64,000 nt of DNA from Anaerolineales bacterium (GCA_015075725.1 JABTTV010000001.1:3649223-3713222), one strand, 5' to 3'. Counted from the stretch's first letter, positions 8,068-17,489 are shown. Notes: generated by a model from the letters alone, not told the origin. A program made the numbers and translations.

Positions 8068-9063
8068 TCATTTTGGCATCAGCAGGCAGGCAGCCTGGTG
8101 TGTTTTCGAGACAGCCGTCATCGGCGGGTCACTGAGCCTGCATGCATCGAACGCAACTGGACAGCGCGGATGAAAGCGGCATCCCGGCGGAATTTCGACA
8201 GGGTTTGGCGTTTCGCCCTTGAGAATAATCCGCTCATGCCGCAATCTCGGATTTGGAACGGGGATGACGGACAGCAGCGCTTTTGTGTAGGGATGTTGGG
8301 GGCGTTCGAGCACATCGAGCATTGTCCCGATCTCCACGATGCGCCCCAGGTACATGACGGCGACTCTGTCTGCGAAGAATCCCACCGATCCCAGATCGTG
8401 TGTGATGAAAATAACCGCGATCTGGCGTGAAATGCGCAACTCGGCGAGGAGGTTGATCACTTCTGCACGGATGGAAACATCGAGCATGGAAACGGGCTCA
8501 TCAGCAACGATGATCTCCGGCTCGAGCACGAGCGCAGCGGCGATGACCACGCGCTGCCGTTGACCGCCGGAGAGTTCGTGCGGGAATCGGGTCAGGTACG
8601 TTTCGGCGGGCTTCAAGCCTGCATCTTCAAGCGCCTTGATGACACGCTCGTCACGTTCCTGATGGGAGTCCCCAATGCCATGCACATGAAGAGGTTCGCT
8701 GATGATCTCCTTGACGGTTTGGGTCGGATTGAGCGATTCGTATGGATCCTGGAAGACCATTTGAATCTTCCGGCGCAAGTCCTTCCTATCATGATCGGCG
8801 AGGTGTGTGATGTCCCGACCTTCGAAGAAAATGGTCCCATCGGTGGGTTCTTCCAATCCCATTAACATCAGACCGAGCGTCGTTTTTCCACAGCCGCTTT
8901 CACCCACCAAGGCCAGCACCTCGCTCCGGCGCAGGGTCAGGCTGACCCCATCCACCGCATGGACTTTCTTTATGTTAGAGGAAAAAATCCAGCGCTTTCC
9001 GGCATCGAAGTATTTTTTCAACCCGCGTGTTTCGAGGAATTTTGCATTTGCCGGTTTCTTCAT
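8068..9063 (-). CDS. oppF: Oligopeptide ABC transporter ATPase, OppF-like
   Basis: This is the second ATPase of a peptide/nickel-type ABC importer (331 residues). It has Walker A VGESGCGKTTLGL, the ABC signature LSGGQRQRVVIA, Walker B IIVADEPVSMLD and the C-terminal oligopeptide/dipeptide extension with the cysteine block CRFHPRCPVAFDAC. The ATG at 9063 overlaps the stop of the fused oppC-oppD gene as ATGA. It is the last gene of the operon. The solute class (peptide versus other) is inferred from the family. Confidence 0.93.
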   Translation of the reverse strand: MKKPANAKFLETRGLKKYFDAGKRWIFSSNIKKVHAVDGVSLTLRRSEVLALVGESGCGKTTLGLMLMGLEEPTDGTIFFEGRDITHLADHDRKDLRRKIQMVFQDPYESLNPTQTVKEIISEPLHVHGIGDSHQERDERVIKALEDAGLKPAETYLTRFPHELSGGQRQRVVIAAALVLEPEIIVADEPVSMLDVSIRAEVINLLAELRISRQIAVIFITHDLGSVGFFADRVAVMYLGRIVEIGTMLDVLERPQHPYTKALLSVIPVPNPRLRHERIILKGETPNPVEIPPGCRFHPRCPVAFDACRLSDPPMTAVSKTHQAACLLMPK

Positions 9064-10985
9064 TTCGATCCCTCGGCGAGATGACATCCCACATGGTGGT
9101 GGTTCTTTAGTACATGTAAACCGGGTTCCTCCACCTGACAGCGGTCGAATACCGCAGGGCAGCGAGGAGCAAACCGACATCCGGCTGGAAGGTCATCGAG
9201 CCGGGGAGGGTAGCCGGGAATGGAGGAAAGTTTCTTCTTCGGTTTGGTCAGATCGGGAAACGCCTTGAGCAATTCCTGGGTGTAGGGATGTTTCGGTTCG
9301 TTGTAGATCGTATCCACCCCGGCGTATTCGGCGGTCACGCCGCCGTACATCACCAGAACGCGGTCGCACAATTCCGCCACCACGCCAAGGTCATGGGTGA
9401 CGAAAATAACGGACAGCCCAAGTTTCTTTCTCAATTCATCGAGCAGTTCGAGGATCTGCGCCTGGATCATTACATCCAACGCGGTCGTCGGTTCATCGGC
9501 TATCACCACATCCGGATTGCACGCCAACGCCATGGCGATCATGGCGCGCTGACGCATTCCGCCGGAATATTGATGGGGAAAGTGATCGCTGTGAGAGGCC
9601 GCGATGCCCACCAGGTCGAGCAGTTCGGTCACGCGGTCCGGAATCTTGTTTTTTGGAAAGGCAGGATTATGCTTGAGAATGGCTTCCGCGATCTGGTCGC
9701 CGACCGTCCGAACGGGGTTGAGCGCGTTCATCGCGCCCTGAAAGATGATGGAGATTCGGCTCCAGCGAATCTTGTTGATCTCATCCTCGCTCATCGCGGT
9801 AAGGTCCCTGCCCTTGTAGTAAACATTTCCATCTACGATCTGCCCCGCGGCGGGAAGGAGATTCAAGAGAGAAAGCATCAATGTGGTCTTGCCGCAGCCG
9901 CTCTCGCCCACCAACCCGAGCAGATCCCCTTCGCGAAGCGATAAACTGACATTCTCCACTGCGCGGGCGGGTGGTTTCCCCTCGTTGATATAGTGGATGG
10001 AGACATTTCGCACATCGAGGATGATGTCCCTTGCAGGAAGTACAGCATGCGCCTCGGTTCCGACCTTTGGCCTGCCCGGCATTAAATGGTGTGTATCCAG
10101 CCGCGGGTTTAATACCTGTTCCAATCCCTGCCCAAGCAGGGTCAACGACAAAACCACCCAAACGATTCCAAATCCCGGAACGACCAGCGCCCACCAAGCC
10201 CCCACAGACATTGCTCCGCGCCCGAATGCAAAGTTGAGCATCTGCCCCCACGAAGGCGCGGTCGGGTCGCCCAACCCGATAAATGACAGCGTGCTTTCGT
10301 TCAAGATCGCCAGTGAAATGGCGAGAACAGCCTGTACCACCAGAATGGGCATGACCAGCGGCAGGACGTGCCTTGTAAGGATGTGCATCCTGCCCGCGCC
10401 AATGGCGCGCGCCCGCAGGACGAACTTGCGCGATTTTACCGCCAGAGTCTGCGAACGGACCACACGCGCCGTGGTGGTCCATCCGAGAATTCCGATGACG
10501 AAAATAATATTCAACAGTGATGGCTTTGTCAGCGCGACGATGACAACGGTGAGTGGCAGGTCCGGGATGACCAGCATCACGTCGGTCAGGCGCATGAGGA
10601 AGGTTTCCCATCTCCCTCCGAAGAACCCGGCCACCAAACCGAATATCCCGCCAATGAAAATGGAAATGAACGCGGCGAAAAATCCAACGGTCAGAGATAC
10701 GCGCGCACCGAAAATGAAATTCGTGAAAACGTCCTGCCCGGCATCATCTGTCCCCAAGATATGAGCCGCGCTGGGCGGCTGATAAATATCCATAATGCCC
10801 ACTGAAGTGGCGGCAGCGTTTTCGTATGGCGCAATCGCAGGCGCAAACATGGCGACGAAGATGGCGATGGCGAGCATGATCAAGCCGACAAGTCCCGTGC
10901 GGCTCTTACGAAACGCGCGCCAGAAAACGGTAAAACCCGATTCCGGCCGGGAGAAGGTCGTCGAACTTTGCAGGGTGGTTTGCAT
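9060..10985 (-). CDS. Fused ABC permease-ATPase, OppC-OppD
   Basis: One 641-residue ORF carries two proteins that are normally separate. Residues about 1-310 are an OppC/DppC permease with six membrane segments and the EAA-type loop (RARAIGAGRMHILTRHVLP). After a short linker (about 311-340) comes an OppD/DppD ATPase with Walker A VGESGCGKTTLML, signature YSGGMRQRAMIAMAL, Walker B DVVIADEPTTALD and the cysteine-bearing C-terminal extension. No stop or plausible internal start with a ribosome binding site separates them. The gene follows oppB by 3 bp and precedes oppF with a 4-bp overlap. Confidence 0.92.
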   Translation of the reverse strand: MQTTLQSSTTFSRPESGFTVFWRAFRKSRTGLVGLIMLAIAIFVAMFAPAIAPYENAAATSVGIMDIYQPPSAAHILGTDDAGQDVFTNFIFGARVSLTVGFFAAFISIFIGGIFGLVAGFFGGRWETFLMRLTDVMLVIPDLPLTVVIVALTKPSLLNIIFVIGILGWTTTARVVRSQTLAVKSRKFVLRARAIGAGRMHILTRHVLPLVMPILVVQAVLAISLAILNESTLSFIGLGDPTAPSWGQMLNFAFGRGAMSVGAWWALVVPGFGIVWVVLSLTLLGQGLEQVLNPRLDTHHLMPGRPKVGTEAHAVLPARDIILDVRNVSIHYINEGKPPARAVENVSLSLREGDLLGLVGESGCGKTTLMLSLLNLLPAAGQIVDGNVYYKGRDLTAMSEDEINKIRWSRISIIFQGAMNALNPVRTVGDQIAEAILKHNPAFPKNKIPDRVTELLDLVGIAASHSDHFPHQYSGGMRQRAMIAMALACNPDVVIADEPTTALDVMIQAQILELLDELRKKLGLSVIFVTHDLGVVAELCDRVLVMYGGVTAEYAGVDTIYNEPKHPYTQELLKAFPDLTKPKKKLSSIPGYPPRLDDLPAGCRFAPRCPAVFDRCQVEEPGLHVLKNHHHVGCHLAEGSK

Positions 10986-10988
10986 GAG

Positions 10989-12017
10989 TTATTCCACTGT
11001 TACGCGGGGATCGAGGTAGGTATAGGTCAGGTCAGCCAGTAAATTAGCCAGGATGACCGTGATTGCGATCAGGAGGAATGCGCCCTGCAGGACGGGAAAA
11101 TCCCGCCGGATCACCGCCTCGTAAATAGCGCTTCCCAGGCCGGGCCATGAAAACACCGACTCGATCTGGATGACACCCGCCACCGTAAAGCCCAGGTTGA
11201 TTGCAATGACGGTAACCAACGGGAGCATGGCATTCTTTAGCGCATGGTCGCGCAGGATCTGGACGGTGTTCAGACCCTTTGCCCTTGCGCTAAGGATATA
11301 GTCTTCTGATAGCACGTCCAGCAGGCTCGAGCGCATGATCAATGTGTACTCGCCCATGTAGATGATGGTATACGTCAGCGTCGGCAAGAGCATATGTTTT
11401 GCAATATCGCCCCATTGCTGCAGCAACGGAAAGGAACTCATCCCCGGTGTCGCCTTTCCGGCGACCGGGAGTCCCATCGTACTTCCCCAAAACAGAAGCA
11501 GGATCGCGAGCCAGAAGGTTGGGAGACTCCATGCGACGAGGCTGATCCCCACCGCAGTGTACTCGAGCGATGTGCGCGCCTTCCACGCGGCAAAAACGCC
11601 GAACGCCGCGCCGAGAATGATCGAAAGGATCTGCCCCACTCCGATCAACAGGATGGTATTCCATAAGCGCTCGCCGAGTATGTCCACCACTGGGCGGTTG
11701 GCGTGATAGCTGATCCCCAACTCTCCTTGAACCAGATTCTTTGCATAGATGAAGAACTGGGTTTCCAACGGGTTGACGGCGCAATTCCCCACTTTGACAG
11801 GGTTCAGAGAATCGAAGCAGTTAATGATCGGTTTATCCAAACCAAAACGGACCCGTATCACCTCAATCGCATCCTTATTAAGACGCGGGTCGCGTATGCC
11901 CGCCCGGGCCGGGTCACCGGGCAGGACGCGGAACAGAAAAAAATTCAGGACAACAACAAAGACAATCGTAAAAAATGACCAGGCGGTCTTCCGAAGAACG
12001 GCGCGCGTTCGGTTCAC
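10989..12017 (-). CDS. oppB: Oligopeptide ABC transporter permease, OppB-like
   Basis: This is the first inner-membrane permease of the peptide importer (342 residues, about six membrane segments). The N-terminus FFLFRVLPGDPARAGIRDPR and the EAA loop YILSARAKGLNTVQILRDHA are typical of OppB/DppB. The start is a GTG at 12017. It lies downstream of the binding-protein gene, separated by a strong stem-loop. Confidence 0.94.
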   Translation of the reverse strand: MNRTRAVLRKTAWSFFTIVFVVVLNFFLFRVLPGDPARAGIRDPRLNKDAIEVIRVRFGLDKPIINCFDSLNPVKVGNCAVNPLETQFFIYAKNLVQGELGISYHANRPVVDILGERLWNTILLIGVGQILSIILGAAFGVFAAWKARTSLEYTAVGISLVAWSLPTFWLAILLLFWGSTMGLPVAGKATPGMSSFPLLQQWGDIAKHMLLPTLTYTIIYMGEYTLIMRSSLLDVLSEDYILSARAKGLNTVQILRDHALKNAMLPLVTVIAINLGFTVAGVIQIESVFSWPGLGSAIYEAVIRRDFPVLQGAFLLIAITVILANLLADLTYTYLDPRVTVE

Positions 12018-12038
12018 ATTACACTCTTTTATTTTTCA

Positions 12039-12071
12039 GCCCGCCGGTTCGTTTCATGTAAACCGGCGGGC
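12039..12071. other. Perfect 11-bp stem-loop between oppA and oppB
   Basis: GCCCGCCGGTT (12039-12049) and AACCGGCGGGC (12061-12071) are perfect inverted complements with an 11-nt loop. The position, after the binding-protein gene and before the permease genes, is where hairpins often reduce downstream expression or protect the upstream mRNA. On the minus strand no T-run follows the stem, so a classical terminator is not supported. Confidence 0.75.
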
Positions 12072-12095
12072 TTATTTTGATAGGCTGTTTCGATA

Positions 12096-13730
12096 TTATT
12101 TAACCGGTTCGATCAACACAAGGGATGTGATGTCGGATAGTTCGACCTTTGCCTGATCGGTGATCCATCCGGTGAACCGGTCGGTGCGGTATGCCTGCAC
12201 ATTGGCATCGTAGAATGGGATGATATACACCACATCATCGAACACCATCTTTTGCATTTGCCAGACGATTTCACGGCGGGCTTCGAAGTCCAACTCAACC
12301 TGCTGGTTTGTGTACAACTCATCGTATTCCGGGTTGGAATAACCGGTCTCGCTGGAGCCGGTGGGAATGGCTTCGGTCGTGTACACATACAACAGGGCGC
12401 TGGGATCCGGGTCGGAAGCCCAACCCCAGATCATGATGTCGAAATCGAAGGCCGGACAACATTGCGCTGTAAGCGCATCCGGATCCACCGCCTGTGGTTC
12501 GAGACTGATTCCGATCGCTCCCCACATTTCGGCGAGCAGTTCCGACATTCTCGGAGCGTTGATGCTGTCACTCGGCCAGTTCAAGCGGAAGGTCAGCGGC
12601 TCAGAGCCATCGGGCATCTCACGGATTCCATCTCCGTCCGTATCCGCATATCCGGCATCGTCCAGAATTTGATTGGCTTTCACCGGATCGAATTCATAAT
12701 CGGTAAGCGAGGAGTTGTACCAGACGCCCAATCCGTCCGGGATGAGCGTCAAACCGGGGTTACCCAAACCGAGGAGAATCACATCAATAAGTTGTTGTTT
12801 GTCGGTGGCGTGCGCCATAGCGAGGCGGATGTTGCGGTCGCGCAAGGCTGGATGGCCCGAGCAGATACCGCCTTCGGGGCAATTCTCCGGATCGAGTTGA
12901 TTGAAAATGATATCGGTCACGCCGGGAGCGAGAGGCGCCCCGACTACGAGTTCGATATTTTCATCCGCTTTCAAGGACTCTGCCGCGGTGTTCGGCATCT
13001 CCGTAACCATATCAACCTGTCCAGTGCGGATCGCCTGCACAAGCGCGTCCTGATTCTCGAAGGTTTGGAAGATGACCTCGTCCACCTTCGGCGGCGTCGA
13101 GAAATGATCCTTGTTGGCGGTCAGACGCACGAACTCGTTCTGAACATATTCCGCCATCTTGAACGGACCCGAGCCGATCATTTCCACGTTCTCATATTCA
13201 GTCTTGTTGACGCTCTCCCAAACATGTTTCGGGAGAATATAAAGGAAAACAAGCTGGCTTTCGATGTTCGGGATCGCCTCCGTGAGAGTCAAAACCACCT
13301 CGTTGTCCGGAGTCGACTCGATTGTGTCGAAGTAAGGTGTGTAATATCCATTCAGGTAGGGATATTCTGGCGTGTCTTTATACAGGTTATAGGTCCAGGC
13401 AACATCTTCCGCTGTCAGCGGTTGACCGTCGTGCCACTTCAGTCCATCACGAATCTTGAAGGTCCAGACCGTGCCGTCATCTGAAACATTGGCACTTTCC
13501 GCGAGAGACAACGTGAACGAGCCGTCCAGGTTGAGTTCATACATCGAATCGTAGACGAGTTCGAAGATCGTATAAGCCTCGGTCAGGATCGCCATGCCAG
13601 GATTGAGCGTATCCGGACTTCCTGCCCATCCGACACGAACGATTGCAGGCTGTGCCTGCCCTCCCCCGCCACTGCAGGCAGAAAGGGCTAATGCGGCGAT
13701 TAAGATCGTGAAAAGCATTTTCTTTTTCAT
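12096..13730 (-). CDS. oppA: Peptide ABC transporter substrate-binding lipoprotein
   Basis: This is an extracytoplasmic solute-binding protein of family 5 (544 residues). The N-terminus is a lipoprotein signal peptide with lipobox LSAC, followed by a glycine-rich linker (SGGGG). The body has family motifs such as LAESANVSDDGTVWTFKIRD, LKWHDGQPLTAEDVAWTYNL and a late ERLIVWQ-like block. The ATG has GAGG 5 nt upstream. It is the promoter-proximal gene of the opp operon. The true ligand is unknown; the family binds oligopeptides, dipeptides or nickel. Confidence 0.93.
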   Translation of the reverse strand: MKKKMLFTILIAALALSACSGGGGQAQPAIVRVGWAGSPDTLNPGMAILTEAYTIFELVYDSMYELNLDGSFTLSLAESANVSDDGTVWTFKIRDGLKWHDGQPLTAEDVAWTYNLYKDTPEYPYLNGYYTPYFDTIESTPDNEVVLTLTEAIPNIESQLVFLYILPKHVWESVNKTEYENVEMIGSGPFKMAEYVQNEFVRLTANKDHFSTPPKVDEVIFQTFENQDALVQAIRTGQVDMVTEMPNTAAESLKADENIELVVGAPLAPGVTDIIFNQLDPENCPEGGICSGHPALRDRNIRLAMAHATDKQQLIDVILLGLGNPGLTLIPDGLGVWYNSSLTDYEFDPVKANQILDDAGYADTDGDGIREMPDGSEPLTFRLNWPSDSINAPRMSELLAEMWGAIGISLEPQAVDPDALTAQCCPAFDFDIMIWGWASDPDPSALLYVYTTEAIPTGSSETGYSNPEYDELYTNQQVELDFEARREIVWQMQKMVFDDVVYIIPFYDANVQAYRTDRFTGWITDQAKVELSDITSLVLIEPVK

Positions 13731-14143
13731 GGCATCCTCTTTATGAAATTTTGATACGAACTTGGAAATATATAGCTAACGCTACGCATGGCATATCATA
13801 GCACTTATGCTGCCTGTGTGAAGGAAATTTCGGAAATGTATTTTCTCTGAGTATGGGTCGATTTTACTTTATTATTGATTTAATAATTATTTTGTAAATA
13901 ATTTGTTGGTTATATGGCTACGCGAAAATTTCTATAGTGAGCGTGTCGCCAGCTTTGCGAGCTATGAAAATCCTTTGATTCCTTGATCCCCATTTTTTTT
14001 CTCTGGCTGGTTTATCTAGTTTTCGGAGAGGACGCCCCTGGCGACGTAAATAAATACCTACTTACCCGTTCATCATACACTAATAAGGATAAATCATGAC
14101 CTATTTGACTACGCGAAAACACATTGGAAATCAGGCTTTGCTA
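13731..14143. other. 413-bp intergenic region with long inverted repeat
   Basis: No credible gene was found. The oppA-proximal half is AT-rich (13860-13920) and probably holds the opp promoter. An 8-bp perfect inverted pair GTCGCCAG (13945-13952) and CTGGCGAC (14038-14045) encloses about 85 nt that include an AGCT-flanked mini-hairpin; it could be a structured RNA or a small mobile-element scar. The motif CTACGCGAAAA occurs twice, once on each side of this pair. Confidence 0.4.
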
Positions 14144-14860
14144 CTACTCGATCACTTTGAATATGTAATACATTCCACAGAAATCCCTTTTTCCCACTGT
14201 TAGATGAAAGAAACTTTGGTAATCACCGGCTTTTTTAGGCGCAACAAAGGTCGCGGTCAGTTTTACTTCTCCGCCCGATGGGATTGATGCAGGAAAATCC
14301 TGGATCTTGGTCTCTTCATGGCGGAAACCGCTTTTCCAAACGAAATCCAGGTCGTTGTACCCCCAGGATTCAGTCCCGGCATTGAAAACCGTCCACTGCA
14401 CCACGAAACGCACACCGGCTTTTATCACCGAATCACGCGGGGGATACGTCCCAACCACTACGCATGACCATTGCTTCCCCGTAAATTTACGCGGATCCTC
14501 ATCCTTGTTCTTTTTCTCCGCATCCTCCCCGTCCGAATCCTCTCCCCCGCCATCCGCCTGTGTTTCCGTGACAGGAAGTGTCATCGTATAAATCGGAGTA
14601 AAGGTAGGCAACCTCCAAAGGAAGGTCGGAGTAAATGTCGGCGTGGCAGATGGGATCTTGGTGGGAATGGGTGTGCTTGTGGCTGTCGGCAGTTTCAACG
14701 CCGTCTGTGTTTGCGCTGCACCTGCGGTTTGGGCAATGACAGTTCCTGGCGCATTCTCATCGAATGTAGGCAATGGAGTTAACTCCGCGATAGGGACGCC
14801 CGGAATCGCGCATGCCAGAGCAATCACCAAAGATACAGAAAGGAAAATGATATTACGCAC
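14144..14860 (-). CDS. Lipoprotein with NBR1-type Ig-like domain
   Basis: This is a 238-residue exported protein. It has an N-terminal signal with lipobox ALAC, a long Thr/Pro-rich linker (about residues 55-95, typical of Chloroflexota secreted proteins), an acidic/lysine-rich stretch, and a C-terminal beta-sandwich whose sequence (AGVRFVVQWTVFNAGTESW, then GYNDLDFVWKSG) matches the NBR1 Ig-like domain pattern. AGGAG precedes the GTG start at 14860. It probably sits on the outer face of the membrane as a binding or scaffold protein; no enzymatic motif is visible. Confidence 0.8.
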   Translation of the reverse strand: MRNIIFLSVSLVIALACAIPGVPIAELTPLPTFDENAPGTVIAQTAGAAQTQTALKLPTATSTPIPTKIPSATPTFTPTFLWRLPTFTPIYTMTLPVTETQADGGGEDSDGEDAEKKNKDEDPRKFTGKQWSCVVVGTYPPRDSVIKAGVRFVVQWTVFNAGTESWGYNDLDFVWKSGFRHEETKIQDFPASIPSGGEVKLTATFVAPKKAGDYQSFFHLTVGKRDFCGMYYIFKVIE

Positions 14861-14874
14861 TGAAACTCCTGCCT

Positions 14875-16302
14875 TTAAAGTATATCGTGAAATTTCCTTC
14901 GGATAAACTCCTCCCCTTTTTCAATGAACTCGTCATATTCATCCGGCACAGGCGCGGAAGCCATCATGTCCTGCGTTTTCCGGCGCAAGACCTGACGCGC
15001 AGGCGGCGAACCTGCCTCCAACCATTTTTCCATGCTGTACCGCGGATAAACGCCACTGACATAATAGCCATTCTTGTAATTTTTCAACGTCGAAGGCTGG
15101 TTGAGAAAACTCTTGCCGGGTCCGACCTTGAATATTTCATCCACCGCCGAATTTACATCATCCAACTGAAAGCCGTTGTGGAGGCGCAAAGCCTGGTCGA
15201 TGATCTCGTGGCAATGGACAAAGGTTGTTGGCGAGATCGACTTGGAGCCAAGCGAATCCCCAATGAACGGAGCCAGGTGCCCGTTGGAGAGAAGAAGCGC
15301 AAGCGTATTCATCCAGTAGGTATCTGCGGCGATCAGATCCATGCCCCAGCCAGTGCCGCTTCCGGACGTCGAACAATGCGGAATTCCATAATATTTCATC
15401 ATCTCAGAACAGGCTACGCTGATCAATATACTTTGCGGATCGTAAAAATTCAGCATCGTACGCATGTCGAAATAAACAGGCAGCATGCCGAGCAAAATCG
15501 GTGCGCCTTTCCTGATCGTCTGGCTGATGACCAGGCCGGCAAGCAATTCCGCCATGAGCAATGTGAGCGTGCCCGCAGGGGTTAGCGGCGTGGACGCCCC
15601 CGCCATGCTGTAATTCGAAAAGATGATCGGAAGTCCGCGTTCGATGGCGACCTTCATCTTATCCACCGTCCCGGCATTCATTACTAGCGGACTGACCGGA
15701 TTGAAGTAGGGAATCACGAACGGCATATCCCCGACCTCCCTGCCATGCAGGTACTCGAACATGTCCAGCACGTCTGGAAAACGGTCTTCGTCGGATACCA
15801 GCAGGACCAGCGGTTTTGTCGTATTGGCGATGTGCTCCAACGAGCCGTACATATCGCCCAATTCCTCCTTTACATCGCGGACAATGCCGACGGTGGAGAT
15901 CACATCGTAATGCTCGAGCACCGATCCGAGCCGCACGAGGTCGCGGAAATTTTCGCGTTTGAAGATATCCAGGGTCTCATCCACTGGGTTTTGATAAAAC
16001 AGCGCCGTCACCCCCACCCCAAATCGCAGGCGATCTTCGCCCAAGTTCAGTTTAAGGTTTCCGCGGCGGTCATAAATATCAATGGACTTCGGCGCAGACT
16101 TGATCGCCTCTTCGACGACTTCGGACGGGAATCTGATAACCCGATCTTTAGATTTCAACCCAAGTTTCGATTCGAGCATATGTAAAATCGCAGGCGAGTC
16201 CACGCGCACGCCGGTTTTGTTCAACACCTTTAAAACATTCCCATGCGCTTCCAGAATCTGTCCTTCATCCAACAAGGTCAATCGCGGGCGGACGTTATTC
16301 AT
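14875..16302 (-). CDS. MttB-family corrinoid methyltransferase (non-pyrrolysine)
   Basis: This 475-residue protein belongs to the trimethylamine methyltransferase superfamily (COG5598). Such proteins transfer a methyl group from a quaternary or tertiary amine to a corrinoid protein. Family blocks include LLDEGQILEAHGNVLKVLNK, YFNPVSPLVMN, STSGSGTGWGMDLIAADTYW and HNGFQLDD. There is no in-frame amber codon and the gene ends in TAA, so it is the non-pyrrolysine type; characterised relatives act on glycine betaine, proline betaine or carnitine. The ATG at 16302 has AAGGAG 9 nt upstream; the longer frame to 16467 has no family similarity. No corrinoid protein gene is adjacent. The substrate is unknown. 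Confidence 0.88.
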   Translation of the reverse strand: MNNVRPRLTLLDEGQILEAHGNVLKVLNKTGVRVDSPAILHMLESKLGLKSKDRVIRFPSEVVEEAIKSAPKSIDIYDRRGNLKLNLGEDRLRFGVGVTALFYQNPVDETLDIFKRENFRDLVRLGSVLEHYDVISTVGIVRDVKEELGDMYGSLEHIANTTKPLVLLVSDEDRFPDVLDMFEYLHGREVGDMPFVIPYFNPVSPLVMNAGTVDKMKVAIERGLPIIFSNYSMAGASTPLTPAGTLTLLMAELLAGLVISQTIRKGAPILLGMLPVYFDMRTMLNFYDPQSILISVACSEMMKYYGIPHCSTSGSGTGWGMDLIAADTYWMNTLALLLSNGHLAPFIGDSLGSKSISPTTFVHCHEIIDQALRLHNGFQLDDVNSAVDEIFKVGPGKSFLNQPSTLKNYKNGYYVSGVYPRYSMEKWLEAGSPPARQVLRRKTQDMMASAPVPDEYDEFIEKGEEFIRRKFHDIL

Positions 16303-16448
16303 AAATTCGATCTCCTTGCCCGCAATTCTATCCCACCTCGTGAACAGCATAATCTCCCAGGAAGCCTGGATGCCGAACAGGCGGCGCAAACTCACTCCTT
16401 TGCAAGAGATCGCGCCGCCGATTATCCAGCCTCCCCCATCAACCGATA

Positions 16449-17465
16449 CTACTTTTCCTTCTCCCAACGTTTTCGGTCGTCGGGTTTATCGGCGTCTAAA
16501 AATTTCGGGTGGACCTTCTCAAAAACCCGATGACCGTGAGAGGTCCACAGATCGGCGGCGAGGCCGCCCGCATCAGCGCGGACACCTTGCGCGGAAAAAT
16601 ACTGGCAGACGCGCTGGACATCCCGCTGGAAGATGCGCCAGGAGGCGGGGTTGGATTCGGGAATCACAACCTGCGGGAAGTCGATGATCCTTATCCCGCC
16701 ATCCCAATATAAAATGTTGTAGGCGGAGAGGTCGCCGTGGATGCGGTCTTTCGAAAGCATGATGTCAATATTGTGGATGACGCGCTCGAAGAGAGGCTTC
16801 GCCTCCTCCCGCTCCAGCAAGATATGGTTGAGCGGGGGCGCGGAGGTCCCCCGATCGCCGATAAATTCCATCAGGATGGCATTCTTTTCCCTGGCAAACG
16901 GTTTTGGCACATCCGCACCCACTTCGTACAACATTTCCATCGTGACGAACTCATACGCAATCCACGATTGATGCCTCACCTCCTCGCCGTAACTGGTGCG
17001 CTTGATGATCGCGTTTACATCCGCCTCCTTCCAAAGCGCGTGTCCATCTTCATCCAGGTCAGTGCGTCCGACGCGGTATAGCTGGTCGTTCTTTAAATTC
17101 CGCAATGAACGCGGACGATAAATCTTCGCCGCAAGGAGCGGTACGTCCACCGCGGGACCCGGCTTGCAAAGATAGACCGAGGCTTCCTTGCCAACCTTCA
17201 CTTTGCGAATCACGTCGGTGATCCATTGATGTTCGGCGATCTCTGAAAGCGAATCAAGCAACCAGGCTTCCTCGAAGCGAGCCGCCTTGTATGTAAACCT
17301 GAACTCGCGCGAAATTTCCTGCGCCCGGATAAAGAGCCGCGCCTCCTGCTCCTTTCGTCTTGATTCGCGTTTCTGGGAGACCCGCTTCCGGGTCGAGTCT
17401 GATCCGGTTTCCTCGGTGGAGTCGTCGAGTTCGTCGAAATAATCCAACAGTTTGTTCTTGCTCAT
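16449..17465 (-). CDS. RIO-family serine/threonine protein kinase
   Basis: A 338-residue RIO1-type atypical kinase. After a charged N-terminus (about 1-60) come the flexible ATP-binding loop VGKEASVYLC (about residue 92), catalytic HGDLSAYNILY and the metal-binding IIDFPQ. RIO kinases act in ribosome maturation in archaea and eukaryotes; the bacterial role is poorly known. Translation probably starts at 17465 (MSKNKLLDYFDELDD); an upstream ATG at 17492 is also possible. Two terminator hairpins lie just upstream, so it either has its own promoter or depends on read-through from the small unit at 17595-17725. Confidence 0.92.
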   Translation of the reverse strand: MSKNKLLDYFDELDDSTEETGSDSTRKRVSQKRESRRKEQEARLFIRAQEISREFRFTYKAARFEEAWLLDSLSEIAEHQWITDVIRKVKVGKEASVYLCKPGPAVDVPLLAAKIYRPRSLRNLKNDQLYRVGRTDLDEDGHALWKEADVNAIIKRTSYGEEVRHQSWIAYEFVTMEMLYEVGADVPKPFAREKNAILMEFIGDRGTSAPPLNHILLEREEAKPLFERVIHNIDIMLSKDRIHGDLSAYNILYWDGGIRIIDFPQVVIPESNPASWRIFQRDVQRVCQYFSAQGVRADAGGLAADLWTSHGHRVFEKVHPKFLDADKPDDRKRWEKEK

Positions 17466-17489
17466 TGTGTTATAAACCTTGTCATTAAA

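Noticed and set aside
9288..9944. 218-codon plus-strand ORF antisense to the oppD part
   Set aside because: Shadow frame of a certain ATPase gene.
12252..13484. 410-codon plus-strand ORF antisense to oppA
   Set aside because: The opposite strand encodes a clear solute-binding protein; this frame has no family motif or ribosome site and arises from codon bias.
14887..15585. 232-codon plus-strand ORF antisense to the MttB gene
   Set aside because: No start context or motif; the MttB homologue is well supported.
14875..16302. Pyrrolysine (in-frame amber) in the MttB homologue
   Set aside because: The frame has no internal TAG and ends in TAA, so it is the non-pyrrolysine type.
16303..16467. 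55-codon upstream extension of the MttB gene
   Set aside because: No family similarity, while the ATG at 16302 has AAGGAG in front and matches the usual MttB N-terminus.
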